NCBI RefSeq assembly: GCF_000327385.1
Contig: NW_008710662.1
Location: forward strand, 454,782 to 518,781
Direction: 5' to 3'
DNA length: 64,000 nt
From: Lottia gigantea
Taxonomy: Eukaryota; Mollusca; Gastropoda; Lottiidae
Below the pieces are notes generated by a model. That model was not told the origin of the DNA, ran no database searches, and saw nothing but the letters and a program-made list of their open reading frames with translations. Positions 22,898 to 31,500 of this stretch are shown piece after piece (position 1 is the stretch's first letter; every line of letters begins with the position of its first letter). Position numbers and translations under genes: made by a program.

Positions 22898-24259
22898 TTA
22901 TTCAATTCTTATCATTCTTCTATCTGATATTTGAATCAAATGTTTTGCTTCTTCCAGCAATAAACAATAGCCGGTCACATCTCCTTGTGTTTTATCGATG
23001 TGAATATTTATGGTTACCTCTGTTTTGAAAAGATCTTCTTGATGAGCTGACAGATCGAAACAAAAGATTGGATGATTGAGTGAAAAATCTGTGTATTCAA
23101 ACTGAGGCGTATTTCCAATCAATTCGCACATGTTTTTATAGTTTCTGTACAATTCGTTGTAATCTTTTTTGGAAGGATCAATTGTTAAAGGTTGATTGGG
23201 ATAATTATCGTTGTTCAATCTGACTTGAACTTTGCGAATGATGGGATCTTGAGTATGGTTCAATGCAACTCTGAAAATGTTGTTGTAGTTTGTCTGAGAG
23301 TCTGGCAAGTTTTTGAAACCGACCATTAGATATCTCGCTGGTTTGACGGTGTTGGTGATTGGCCACGTGGTGGATTCTCCCGTTAAAGTCATGCTTCCTA
23401 CCGTGTTACGACGAAGAAAAGCAATTTCGATGTCTTTGGTTAAAGAGTTGAATATTCTCGTTTCCACTTCTACGGAAGGAGTGATTATCGGTATGTAAAG
23501 TTGGATATTCGTTAATTCCAATTTAGCGTCAGAGTTGTTTTCACCAAAGAATATCTTGTTGTCGTTGATTTCTCTTTGCAAATGAATTTTATACGGTAAA
23601 CCTATGGAAACCTTTCTGTGTTCCAAGAGACCAAATAAAGGATACAACTTCCAATTTACGTAATTACCCCATCTGTTGTTCTCGACGACATTGTTGTATT
23701 GAAGCGCTCGTTTTTCAAATCCGTGATTTACTCCACGAGTCACTCTTTCCAGTGTGTTTCTAGCGACTACCCTTATCCTAGCAAGGTCTGCGTCATTTGC
23801 TACAGTTCTGACCGGTTCTTTTAAAACTTCTCCGTCACCGAAATCGGGAATCCATCCCGAAACTGAATCGTAGTTTTTGGGATAGAGAACCGTTTTCAAC
23901 ATTGTGTCAAACTCGCCGGGGTGTTTTATGGTCTCTATCGGATTTGAACCAGCTTCCAAAACCATTTCGCTGAATAAAGACGGAAAGAAGTTGTTTTCTA
24001 AAGTCGTGTTGGTTTGTGGAATTCGATTCTGAGCGGCGTCTTTGATTTTGAAATCGCATCTGAAATGGGCATCGGAAAGCAGCAACCAATTGGACAACGA
24101 ATTAATTTCAAAGGTAACTCTTCCTCCGTCGTTTATTTGGGTCTTTGTTCCTACCGATGGTGAGATGACTACGTAATCCTCTTTCTTCTTGTTGAACGAA
24201 TATTGAATCGGATCATACAATTGAAAGATTGGATCCAATCTGTAATTTTTGCTTGCCAT
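22898..24259 (-). CDS. Major capsid-like protein (double jelly-roll candidate), 453 aa
   Basis: Largest structural gene, intact. Near the N-terminus it has LDPIFQLYDPIQYSFNKKK, then a long beta-rich body with FEINSLSNWLLLSDAHFRCD (about 50-69) and FFPSLFSEMVLEAGSNPIET (about 91-110). The latter is the type of segment that opens the first jelly-roll in Polinton, virophage and related MCPs. The length of 453 is at the short end for Polinton hexons. Position upstream of X and ATPase supports the call. It starts two bases after the stop of the 96-aa gene, in an ATAAAAATG context. It could alternatively be a different capsid-associated protein; a structure prediction would decide. Confidence 0.65.
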   Translation of the reverse strand: MASKNYRLDPIFQLYDPIQYSFNKKKEDYVVISPSVGTKTQINDGGRVTFEINSLSNWLLLSDAHFRCDFKIKDAAQNRIPQTNTTLENNFFPSLFSEMVLEAGSNPIETIKHPGEFDTMLKTVLYPKNYDSVSGWIPDFGDGEVLKEPVRTVANDADLARIRVVARNTLERVTRGVNHGFEKRALQYNNVVENNRWGNYVNWKLYPLFGLLEHRKVSIGLPYKIHLQREINDNKIFFGENNSDAKLELTNIQLYIPIITPSVEVETRIFNSLTKDIEIAFLRRNTVGSMTLTGESTTWPITNTVKPARYLMVGFKNLPDSQTNYNNIFRVALNHTQDPIIRKVQVRLNNDNYPNQPLTIDPSKKDYNELYRNYKNMCELIGNTPQFEYTDFSLNHPIFCFDLSAHQEDLFKTEVTINIHIDKTQGDVTGYCLLLEEAKHLIQISDRRMIRIE

Positions 24260-24261
24260 TT

Positions 24262-24552
24262 TTATCCAATGATTTTAAACCCTTTTCCTTGTTTTTCTAG
24301 GGCTTGTCGTTCTAGTCTCTTGTTTCTTAGTTCTCTTATTAACTGCAGTTCTTTAAGTTCGTCAGATTTTTTCACTGCATCGCTTATATTTACTCCTGCT
24401 TTTGCCACAGATCCAAGAGCTTGCGCTTCTGAGGAAATGAGGGATTTGTTGTTTGAGACAAAATTGGCTACTTTGGGGATGAGAGATGTTAGCGCAGAGA
24501 AGAAACCGTCTCCTTCGAATTTTTTTTGTTCGTGTTTTAAAATTAAAGACAT
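24262..24552 (-). CDS. 96-aa element protein, starts inside the right TIR
   Basis: First gene of the minus-strand module. The N-terminus MSLILKHEQKKFEGDGFF is encoded within the TIR and so is duplicated at the left end. The rest is a short amphipathic region (ALTSLIPKVANFVSNNKSLI), an Ala/Gly-rich stretch, and a charged C-terminal helix ending in GKGFKIIG. The build recalls small virion proteins such as adenovirus VI or other membrane-lytic or scaffold factors, but that is only a suggestion. Its stop overlaps the start context of the capsid gene, so the two are likely co-expressed. Confidence 0.6.
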   Translation of the reverse strand: MSLILKHEQKKFEGDGFFSALTSLIPKVANFVSNNKSLISSEAQALGSVAKAGVNISDAVKKSDELKELQLIRELRNKRLERQALEKQGKGFKIIG

Positions 24553-24558
24553 TTTTAA
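24550..24558 (-). promoter_or_regulatory. TTAAAAATG start context of the minus-strand module
   Basis: Precedes the 96-aa gene. The same motif marks the starts at 24259, 22880, 22283, 21992 and 21166. Poxvirus late promoters use a related TAAATG rule, which makes a promoter role conceivable, but this is analogy only. Confidence 0.45.
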
Positions 24559-24628
24559 TGCGGTTATTTTTTACTGTATTATTATTAGTGATTCTTGTCT
24601 GTGGTTTGGGTAATTTATATGGAGTCTG

Positions 24629-24774
24629 TTATAATACATTTTGGAGGAGTTTGTTATAATACATTTTTAACAGTTTGGGGAGTCTGTTATAATACATTTT
24701 AACAGTTTGGGGAGTCTGTTATAATACATTTTTAACAGTTTGGGGGGTCTGTTATAATACATTTTTAACAGTTG
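24629..24774. repeat. Five ~33-bp tandem units in right TIR
   Basis: Units carry TCTGTTATAATACATTTT followed by a TAACAGTTTGGGG spacer. The left TIR holds four. Iterated short units next to a palindrome suggest binding sites for an element protein, or simple slippage. Confidence 0.85.
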
Positions 24775-24848
24775 TGTCTTTTCGGATATGACGCATTGAA
24801 AAAGCTGCGCATGCGCAGAAGTGAAATGCGTCATATCCGAAAAGACAT
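24775..24848. repeat. Palindromic hairpin in right TIR
   Basis: Same fold-back as in the left TIR, with the TGCGCATGCGCA centre and arms of about 22 bp (one arm has an extra A). Confidence 0.85.
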
Positions 24849-24857
24849 ATACTACTG

Positions 24858-24863
24858 ACTTGA
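24858..24863. repeat. Right 6-bp target site duplication GACTTG
   Basis: Exact match to 16119-16124, directly after the TATACTACT terminus. Confidence 0.92.
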
Positions 24864-25095
24864 ACTTACAAAATGGATTAGTTCTTGAATGTCTTCCCTT
24901 CTTTACAGAATTAGTTACATATCAAAATTTTACATCGGGCTCTTAAGGTGAAGTCTGGTTGTTTTTGGGATTGTTTGTTGAGTTTGAAATCTGAAAATTT
25001 GTTGCATAGAAAGAGGATCGCACCGTGTCCATTTGCATTCCAAAATTTTAGATTAGTCACTACACTTGGCCACCTGGGGTTTAAATGTTCGTTTT

Positions 25096-25156
25096 TGTAT
25101 TATTATTAGTGATTCTTGTCTGTGGTTTGGGTAATTTATATGGAGTTTGTTATAAT
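25096..25156 (-). mobile_element. Stray 61-bp fragment of Polinton-like TIR
   Basis: Nearly identical to 24575-24635 inside the right TIR (TGTATTATTATTAGTGATTC through TGGAGTxTGTTATAAT), but lies 233 bp outside the element. It carries the right-TIR variant (GTGGTTTGGG), not the left one. Either a relic of another copy or a by-product of rearrangement. Confidence 0.8.
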
Positions 25157-25157
25157 T

Positions 25158-26370
25158 GCCAAATTCGCAACTTTGGACTGCTCTAGCACGTGACCTAATT
25201 AACCTAGAGGGTTAATTTTTCGGTTTCCTAATGTGCTTCTCATGCACTTTACATAGATATAGAACAATTGCTTTTTTAAAGCAAAATTGAAATTCGTGAT
25301 TTTTTCAAATTTGAGTTTTGTTTTACCATATTTGTGTCTTTTTGATCTTGGTGTATGTATATCTTATGACCTATTTTATGGAGAACCTTGATATTTGGAA
25401 TACAACTAGACACTTTGAAAATGAATTCACCTATGACAAAAAAATTGGGGTGAGCGTGGCACATCCGGGTTGAACTACTAATTGTTTACATTTTGGGGCT
25501 GGGGCATAACTCGCATAGGATGCGTTTGTTCAAAAAGAGACTTTGCACACAATTACCTCATCCTTTTGGCCAGTTTGTGTTAACAGCTCAGTTGTTTCAG
25601 CTTTATAGTTTCAAAAAAGGAACGGGTTTTAACATTTGGATATTTTCATTTTTCGATTTTGACCTTTGTTGACTTTTGTTGACCTATATCTTTTGACCTC
25701 TATTATGTAGGAACTTGACATTTGGAACATAACGTAACATTTTGAATATTAATTAACTTATTCAAAAAAAATTGAGGTGGGTTTGGCACTTCCGGGTTAA
25801 ATTACTCATTATTGACATTTTTGGCCAGGGGCATAACTCGCAAAGTATACATTTGTTCAAAATGGAACTTTGCACACAATTACATCATATTTTGAGCCAC
25901 TTTGTCTTAGAATTTCGGTTGTTTCCGCTTCATAGTTCAAAAAAAGGAACAGGTTTTGGAAATTCAAAAATTTTCAATTTTTGACCTTGACCTTTGTTGA
26001 CCTTGACCTTTGTAGGATCAAACGTCATTGGCATCTATTTATACTTTTATATTTGCTGTCTTATGTCAACTTCCGGTTTTATAGTCGTGTGCAATTAGAA
26101 ATTTTGATGACGGATATCTCTAGATCTTGACCTTTTTAGTTCTTCTCCTTTACAAGATCAAAGGTCATTGACCTTGGCTATCTGCTGATACTTTCATTTG
26201 TGAGGTCTGACGTCTACTTCCGGTATTAGAATCTTCTAAAAAATAAAAATTATCAACTTTAGACTTGTTCTTGCGCTTGACCTAATTATCGTCGATGGTT
26301 GATTTTTTCAGGGTCTTTAGCAAATTACTACATTTGCAAAGTCCCATTTGTGCCACGAGTGGCTCTAGTT
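25158..26370. repeat. Complex repeat with two ~327-bp tandem units
   Basis: Unit 1 (about 25310-25635) and unit 2 (about 25640-25975) share, in order, TATCTTxTGACCTxT, TTGATATTTGGAA-type, GGCATAACTCGCA, TTTGCACACAATTAC and a GGAAC(A/G)GGTTTT end, at an offset near 327 bp. The 3' part (about 25980-26370) is rich in TTGACCTTGACCTT and ends in TGCCACGAGTGGCTCTAG. The 58-codon and 70-codon frames here are chance. Likely a non-autonomous mobile repeat. Confidence 0.65.
25982..26006 (-). promoter_or_regulatory. Two TCAAGGTCA nuclear-receptor-type sites
   Basis: TGACCTTGA at 25982-25990 and 25998-26006 are exact copies of the extended half-site bound by ERR/FTZ-F1-type monomeric receptors. They sit inside a repeat, and activity is unproven. 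Confidence 0.25.
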
Positions 26371-26781
26371 TGTTGTTGTTGTTGAATGCTTCATTTGCCA
26401 ATAAAGATATAAATAAATAGGAAGTACTCACCCAAAACAAATTTTGGTAATATGTTGTTTCGTTACTGACCTGGTCCTCTTCCGTATTTCATCTGATAAG
26501 TCACAATATTTACCGCACGAAAAAAAAACAACCATTAACCTCTTTAAAAATTGGTTGATAGTGTAAATTAGTATAAGAAGAATGGCTGCGATCAATTTGT
26601 GTTTTAGTCTCTACTAATTTAAGAAATATGGCATCTATTGTTCAACTTCAAAAATTATTCTGAAATGTGTAGATTCTGCTTTTAATAAGTCATTTTCACT
26701 CAATGAACCTTATCTTAAATCTTCTTAGTGGAGATTTGCTGCATGAAAATCATTAAAAAGAAAGAAAACATTAAATTGAAC

Positions 26782-26903
26782 CTGTTGTATTCTATTTCTT
26801 TTATGTTGATTCCATCTTTTTCATCATCCCGAACAGCAAATGCGGTGCAGTTCTCAAAGCCGGTAGAATCCGCTGCAAACCCCATACAATTTTGCCATAC
26901 AAA
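26782..26903 (-). CDS. Possible host exon, cysteine-bearing, function unknown
   Basis: On the minus strand a very good acceptor (a T-rich tract ending in GGTTTTAACAG, 26904 upward) precedes a frame reading FVWQNCMGFAADSTGF, then ENCTAFAVRDDEKDG. A donor-like AACAG/GTTCAA sits at 26782; without splicing the frame runs to a stop at 26715. The composition (two cysteines in NC contexts, glycines, an acidic cluster) looks protein-like, recalling small disulfide-bonded extracellular modules, but I cannot name the family. No partner exon was found, so a relic of a retrocopy or lost gene is possible. Confidence 0.4.
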
Positions 26904-26924
26904 CTGTTAAAACCAAACAAACAA

Positions 26925-27765
26925 ATAACAAATCAAATCAACATATTTTCTCAAAATCAGATAGATATAATCAAAATTCCTGTTATTTCATTTCTCTTTA
27001 TTTCGTAGCTGTCCCCTTTGGCATCTACAATCATATCTCTTAAGCGGAGTTAATAAATGTAAGAAATTTTTGATGTGTAATAAGATATGCTTGGTTTGAT
27101 TTTCCATGTGTCATTGTTTCATCTACATAAGAGCAGTGGCCTTTTCCGTTGCCCTTATCCCAATTCATTTAGACAAAAAGTGTGTGGTTCTGAACATAAT
27201 GAAATGAATAAATCGTGTTATGAATAAACATGGAACAATATGTACCCGTGGAATAAAATATTGGGGCGGTAGGGCGGATGGGATTTAAATTCCACTTCAC
27301 CACAAACACCATGTAACTCTTTACTGCATCCCATAGTTTTGTGCAATGAGTTTGATCTCTACGATCTATTGTATGTTATTATCTGTTGGCGTTATTTAAG
27401 TCCGCCCTTTGTAAAAACAAATGTGTAGTTCCATTCTTAATTCGAACTTTTTTCGCTAATATTAAGGCCGGGATTCCGATTTTCAAATTTCGTGCACATT
27501 GAGATAATGATAAAAAAGCTTTAATTTTTTTTGTCGTGTAGAAATTCTCATAATTTTAGTTATTTATATTGAATTTCTTTGGGTTATAAAATTCTTTAAC
27601 CAAAACTTTTTTTTAGACAATGGTACATTTGGCAATACCTGTAAATGGATTTGATCTCTAGGGTAAGTAAAGTTAGAACATTTGCGAATGACACTCGTTG
27701 GGAGACAGCCCTGAAATATTTGAAAAGATTATCTGAAATCTTGTAATAGCTAATTGAATCGTGTG
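26925..27765. other. AT-rich spacer
   Basis: I see no gene, RNA or structured repeat here. Confidence 0.5.
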
Positions 27766-27990
27766 ATGCAGGTAAGAGGGGCTGCCAAAAGCGTCTAGTC
27801 GTTCGGATGGGACAATAACCGAGGCCCCGTGTGTTACAGGTTGTGCCTTTACAGATGGAAATCGAAAAAGAGCAGGTTAATGTAGCTGTCCTGGCAAAAT
27901 TTCCCTCGTTGCACCCTGGATGGCGTTGTCCGTCTTCATTAGCACATATGGTACAGAAAATTAGGGCGTAAAACTACATTCATTTCATTT
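27766..27990 (-). repeat. GTTTTACGTCC-family repeat, reverse copy
   Basis: Reverse complement of the 12842 copy from the CTTACCTGCATC end to the GAAATGAAATG end, including GTCGTTCGGATGGGACAATA and GGAAATCGAAAAAGAGCAGG. Well preserved. Confidence 0.75.
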
Positions 27991-28429
27991 TTACAAGGCG
28001 AAATGCCCTTGAAGTAGAGGAGAGTCGACGATAATCATAGAATAAGATTATACAGTCAAAAGAATCAAAACGACAGCAAAGAGCAAAGATCATAAAAATG
28101 TATCTGCAAGATGTCAAAACGACTTTCAGTACATAAAAGTGCACCATAATTATAAGGTTACAGACAAACAAATAAAATAAATGTAAAATTATCGGCTTTG
28201 TGAGGAGTAATTTGAATTTGGTAACAGTGTTCAAGTTGTGAATGTATCTATCTTACAAGCAATTACAATATTCAGTCAAATTTATCATGTTATCAGAAAC
28301 ATTGAAAATAACCATTAATCATTGATAAATACAAGTTTTTTTTAAAATTTACACACTGTCATCTAGTTTATCACCTTGAGTTGGAGTTCTGTCATTGATT
28401 ACACAATAAATAAAATGGAATAGACAGCC

Positions 28430-28725
28430 GCCGTAATACGCCAGAAAACATTAAATCACTGTCCAAAGTGTAAACACAGGCGCGCGCAGCTACATTTTTG
28501 CGGTCCCAGTGTATGTTGGATTACGTAGAGTATACTGTATTTTCAAGATTTGATTGGCTGTATTGTCTAATAGCTTCTTGTGATTGGTTGATTGAAACGT
28601 CGGCGTATGCAAATTCACGTCGTAAAAGTTCAGTTCTGGAAAATGTTACGCTGATTTGCGCTGTTATACGGCGGGTACTCGCTTACAACGAGCGCATGCT
28701 AGCGTATTATGTTAGCTGTTGACTG
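28430..28725. promoter_or_regulatory. CpG-rich, promoter-like stretch
   Basis: About 20 CpG dinucleotides in 300 bp, in sharp contrast to the CpG-poor surroundings, with two ATTGG (inverted CCAAT) boxes in GATTGGCTG (28550) and GATTGGTTG (28580) that would suit NF-Y. A 74-codon frame (28498-28722) crosses it without recognisable features. It could be a host promoter or the remnant of a GC-rich mobile element. Confidence 0.35.
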
Positions 28726-29394
28726 ATGCGTTGTTTTCAAATAAGCAAGCGACCATGAGACTTATGCCGAGGACTTATTCAACTGATATTGGACTGCTAT
28801 ATAACAACAGCCTTTTATATGGTATTCCCTGATAATACTTCCTTCTCACATGTTTACAGGCTACTAAAAGGAAGAAATAAGTAAACCGTTTATGGTTATA
28901 ATTGTGATATAATTTTCTCTCATATCTTCGTGTGAGATAATTATCCCCCGATGAAAATATGGTTAAGAAATTTTTTAATGTTTGTTTTTCTTGCCTTTTA
29001 TGTTAAAAACCGGAAAGTAGCAATCTCGATGACAATGATGTTGATAAATACGATGAAGGGCGTTATTAACCATATTAACAAAATTGCACTATAACACCAG
29101 TTCAATTTTTCATCAACTCGAACTTTGATTGATTCAGCTCTTTAATTACTAAGGGCGCAGATCCGCATTGAAGTATAGAGTGCAGTTAATATAGGTATTT
29201 CGTCTCAAATATTTAATTAGGATTCTACAAAGTACACATCATAATTGAAAAAGTAATTCTAGGTTCTGGACTTTGTAGGAATATCATATATGCCTCGTGT
29301 GTTTTTTATACAGTAATGATAGGATACTATGGTAAGCTCGATTTAGACTACTTGCTACTCCTACGAAATTATGTCTCGAAAGCGACACAACGTT

Positions 29395-29505
29395 GCTCGT
29401 TCTTTTCATGATATCACCCCCGATGAATCTTCACAATACCAGCACGTGTTCTAATGACGTCATAAAAAGCACCCGACGCTCTAACCGACTGAGCTACAAA
29501 ACTCC
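29395..29505 (-). mobile_element. tRNA-derived SINE head (relic)
   Basis: On the minus strand GTAGCTCAGTCGGTTAGAGC is a clean tRNA box A region (D-arm). About 45 bases on, GATTCATCGGGGGTG is a degenerate box B. The acceptor stem does not pair, so it is not a functional tRNA. A tRNA-derived SINE is the best reading. Confidence 0.5.
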
Positions 29506-30224
29506 TTAATGACTTAATGGAAATTTCAGATAAAGAATCTATTGATTCAAACTAATGTATGTGCACCAAGTAAATAGGGAAAAGCAATCTGGAAATAGTA
29601 CCAACGTTGAATGGCAAACCTAGTAACTAGAATAACAAGTTACTATTTGACCCAAGTTCATACTAAAGTAGCCGAGCAGTCAATATCATTCAGCCATACC
29701 AATAAACTAGTTCTGACTAAATGCACTTGAGCTCATAAATTATTGTTAACTATTAAATTGTCATAATGCTGTACCATTTAATGTCTTTGGAGTAATTTAC
29801 CTTTCGTCCGAAAGAAATGAGCTTGACTCTTTCAGTGTCATCTTCTGGTTCTTGAATGGACATTATATTCCAAATATGATTCCATATGTGCGTTAAACGT
29901 ATGCGTTATTTTTCTTTTGACGCACGGACTTCTAGACAGATGGTTGCTTTGATGCAGGGAATCCCTACAAAATACGTCACATTTGGGAGAACTCCTCGCG
30001 GAAAGGCGTCCGGGTGCGCATGACGGAGATCATTTGACGGATACCGCTTCCGCATATACGGAATCATACCCTCTTTAACAAACCATTTTGATTTTAACGC
30101 ATTAGGGATGACACATGGCGGATCCACATGACGCGTATATGGAATCTTAGCTTTAAGCTTTTTACCCCAGCATATATTTTCTAGTTCTAACAATATCACA
30201 ACGACTGTGGATTCTCATTATATA
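29506..30224. other. Spacer with a GC-richer patch
   Basis: 29906-30199 holds a 97-codon minus-strand frame rich in Pro and Arg within a GC-richer patch. It directly adjoins a TGGGCGTAT-type repeat and has an internal echo (CGCATATACGGAATC and CGCGTATATGGAATC), so I read it as repeat-derived and not as a gene. Confidence 0.4.
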
Positions 30225-30635
30225 AAAACATACGCCCACTACTAGATGTCAGAAATGATGACAAAGCCTTTATTAATGGCTTGCTTGTTAATGAATTTTC
30301 AAATAATCTTTATATAAAAATATTTATATTCAAGGCAAAATCCCCAAAACAGTCATTAAACTATCAAATTCAAACATGAACAAGGTCTTATCGACGTAAA
30401 CACAACGACAATAACTCTGAAACCGTTCATCCGATTATTACCAACATCAAGTTTCAGCATGTTCGGATAAAAGCTAGTCTCTGTGACTCTATTGTGCCTA
30501 CAAGCCAAATTTGATGCGGTTTTACTAAGTCAAGGGCAATAACTCTGAAACCGTTCACCCCACTATTGCCATTTTCGAACGGACAGGGGTGACAGCAATA
30601 TACGTCCACATTTCTATGTGGGCCCATAAAAAAGA
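30225..30635 (-). mobile_element. TGGGCGTAT-family (Pearl/Helentron-like) element, reverse
   Basis: Minus-strand order: a GGGCCCACATAGAAATGTGG fold-back, CCCCTGTCCGTTCG, two units that share TGAACGGTTTCAGAGTTATT (echoed near 30411 and 30538), then CATTTCTGACATCTAGTAGT and GGGCGTATG at the 3' end. Non-coding. Confidence 0.6.
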
Positions 30636-30859
30636 GGGGGAGCTTCAATTTCGGTTATGCAAAAATAAAACTACCGTGTGTTTTAAGTCAAACATGAAAA
30701 AATAATCGAAGTATGTGCCTTTAAAAAGTTGGTCAAATTGATATATCAAAAAAATAAATTCGATTAGCTGTCATAATAAATGAAGTGCAAATTTCTCGAG
30801 ATATATTATGAGAAGTATATAGTTGAAACATTTCCGACACACTCGTAATATCTCTGTAT

Positions 30860-31050
30860 AGGAAACTATAAAGTTTATGTATTAAAGATAAATTTCAGAT
30901 ATATAGAAATCAAAACTGACTGTTATATTACATTGATTACAGAGTAAATTTAAAATTATTGAAGAAATCAATAGATAATCTAATATTCAATTCAATATTT
31001 CTACTTGAATAGTTAACTTGTCTAGTGAATCTTACTAACGCTCTATCTTC
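30860..31050 (+). repeat. ~190-bp repeat, inverted partner of 57510-57705
   Basis: Shares AAAGTTTATGTATTAAAGAT, then CAAAACTGACTG, then CTACTTGAATAGTTAACTTG, with the reverse complement of the 57.5-kb copy. High identity by eye. AT-rich and non-coding. Confidence 0.8.
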
Positions 31051-31424
31051 CAGACGTAGTTCTGTAGGCATGGGTTTGTTTCTCTTAAGGTCAATGTGCA
31101 CAAATGCTTAAGTCACAGTAAACTCGTGTACTTTAGGGCTAGACCCCTCTTGAATAAAGTTTACGAAATGATCGTATTGGGTTTCACACGAACTTCATCT
31201 TATACCTTGACTGCAATAACCAACCATCCTTGTATCACGAAATGCAGAAATTTGATTGGATTGTACGTAAGCGAATATGTGCTTATTGCGGATTCAGCAG
31301 AAAATCAAATCGCTTAAACTTCAGTGATATAAATAATGTGCAGCTAAAGCATACAGACAACGCTGCGGCAGAGAATTTTGTTTATTATTACGACTTGTAT
31401 AAGGAAACTACCTCTTAGAATTGA

Positions 31425-31500
31425 CATAAAAGTTAACGTCTCAAACTTGGTCAATAAATTTATATATTCATCATTGGGACTTACCATGTCCCAGGAATAG
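31425..31500 (+). repeat. Direct repeat with 32800-32880
   Basis: Shares AACTTGGTCAA, a TATATATTxATCA stretch and GGACTTACC/GGAACTTACC with the later copy. Diverged. Confidence 0.45.

Larger units (their letters stand above)
16125..24857. mobile_element. Polinton/Maverick-like (adintovirus-related) element, 8.7 kb
   Basis: Fossil virus-like DNA element bounded by 6-bp GACTTG duplications and long TIRs beginning AGTAGTATA. A plus-strand module (258-aa protein, 45-aa ORF, protein-primed DNA polymerase) runs toward a minus-strand module of six packed genes (96-aa protein, major capsid-like, X-like, packaging ATPase, DUF8207-like, penton-like); the two meet tail to tail near 20.45 kb. Typical Polintons are 15-20 kb and also carry a retroviral-type integrase and an adenain-like protease. 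Neither is recognised here, so this is a compact relative that may depend on others for integration. The structural genes are mostly open, while polymerase, penton-like and X-like parts are broken, with about five breaks in all. The TIRs differ by roughly four substitutions plus small indels, suggesting a recent insertion. An assembly gap lies in the ATPase. Confidence 0.93.
24499..24857 (-). repeat. Right terminal inverted repeat (359 bp)
   Basis: Reverse complement of the left TIR, with five instead of four ~33-bp units, a one-base indel near the tip and about four substitutions. It reaches into the first codons of the 96-aa gene. Confidence 0.93.

Noticed and set aside
24629-24774. Regular 33-bp repeats considered as a CRISPR-like array
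   Set aside because: Units are contiguous without unique spacers and belong to the TIR of a eukaryotic element.
29906-30199. 97-codon minus-strand frame, Pro/Arg rich
   Set aside because: Sits in a GC-richer patch next to a mobile repeat, contains an internal DNA-level echo and no recognisable motif.
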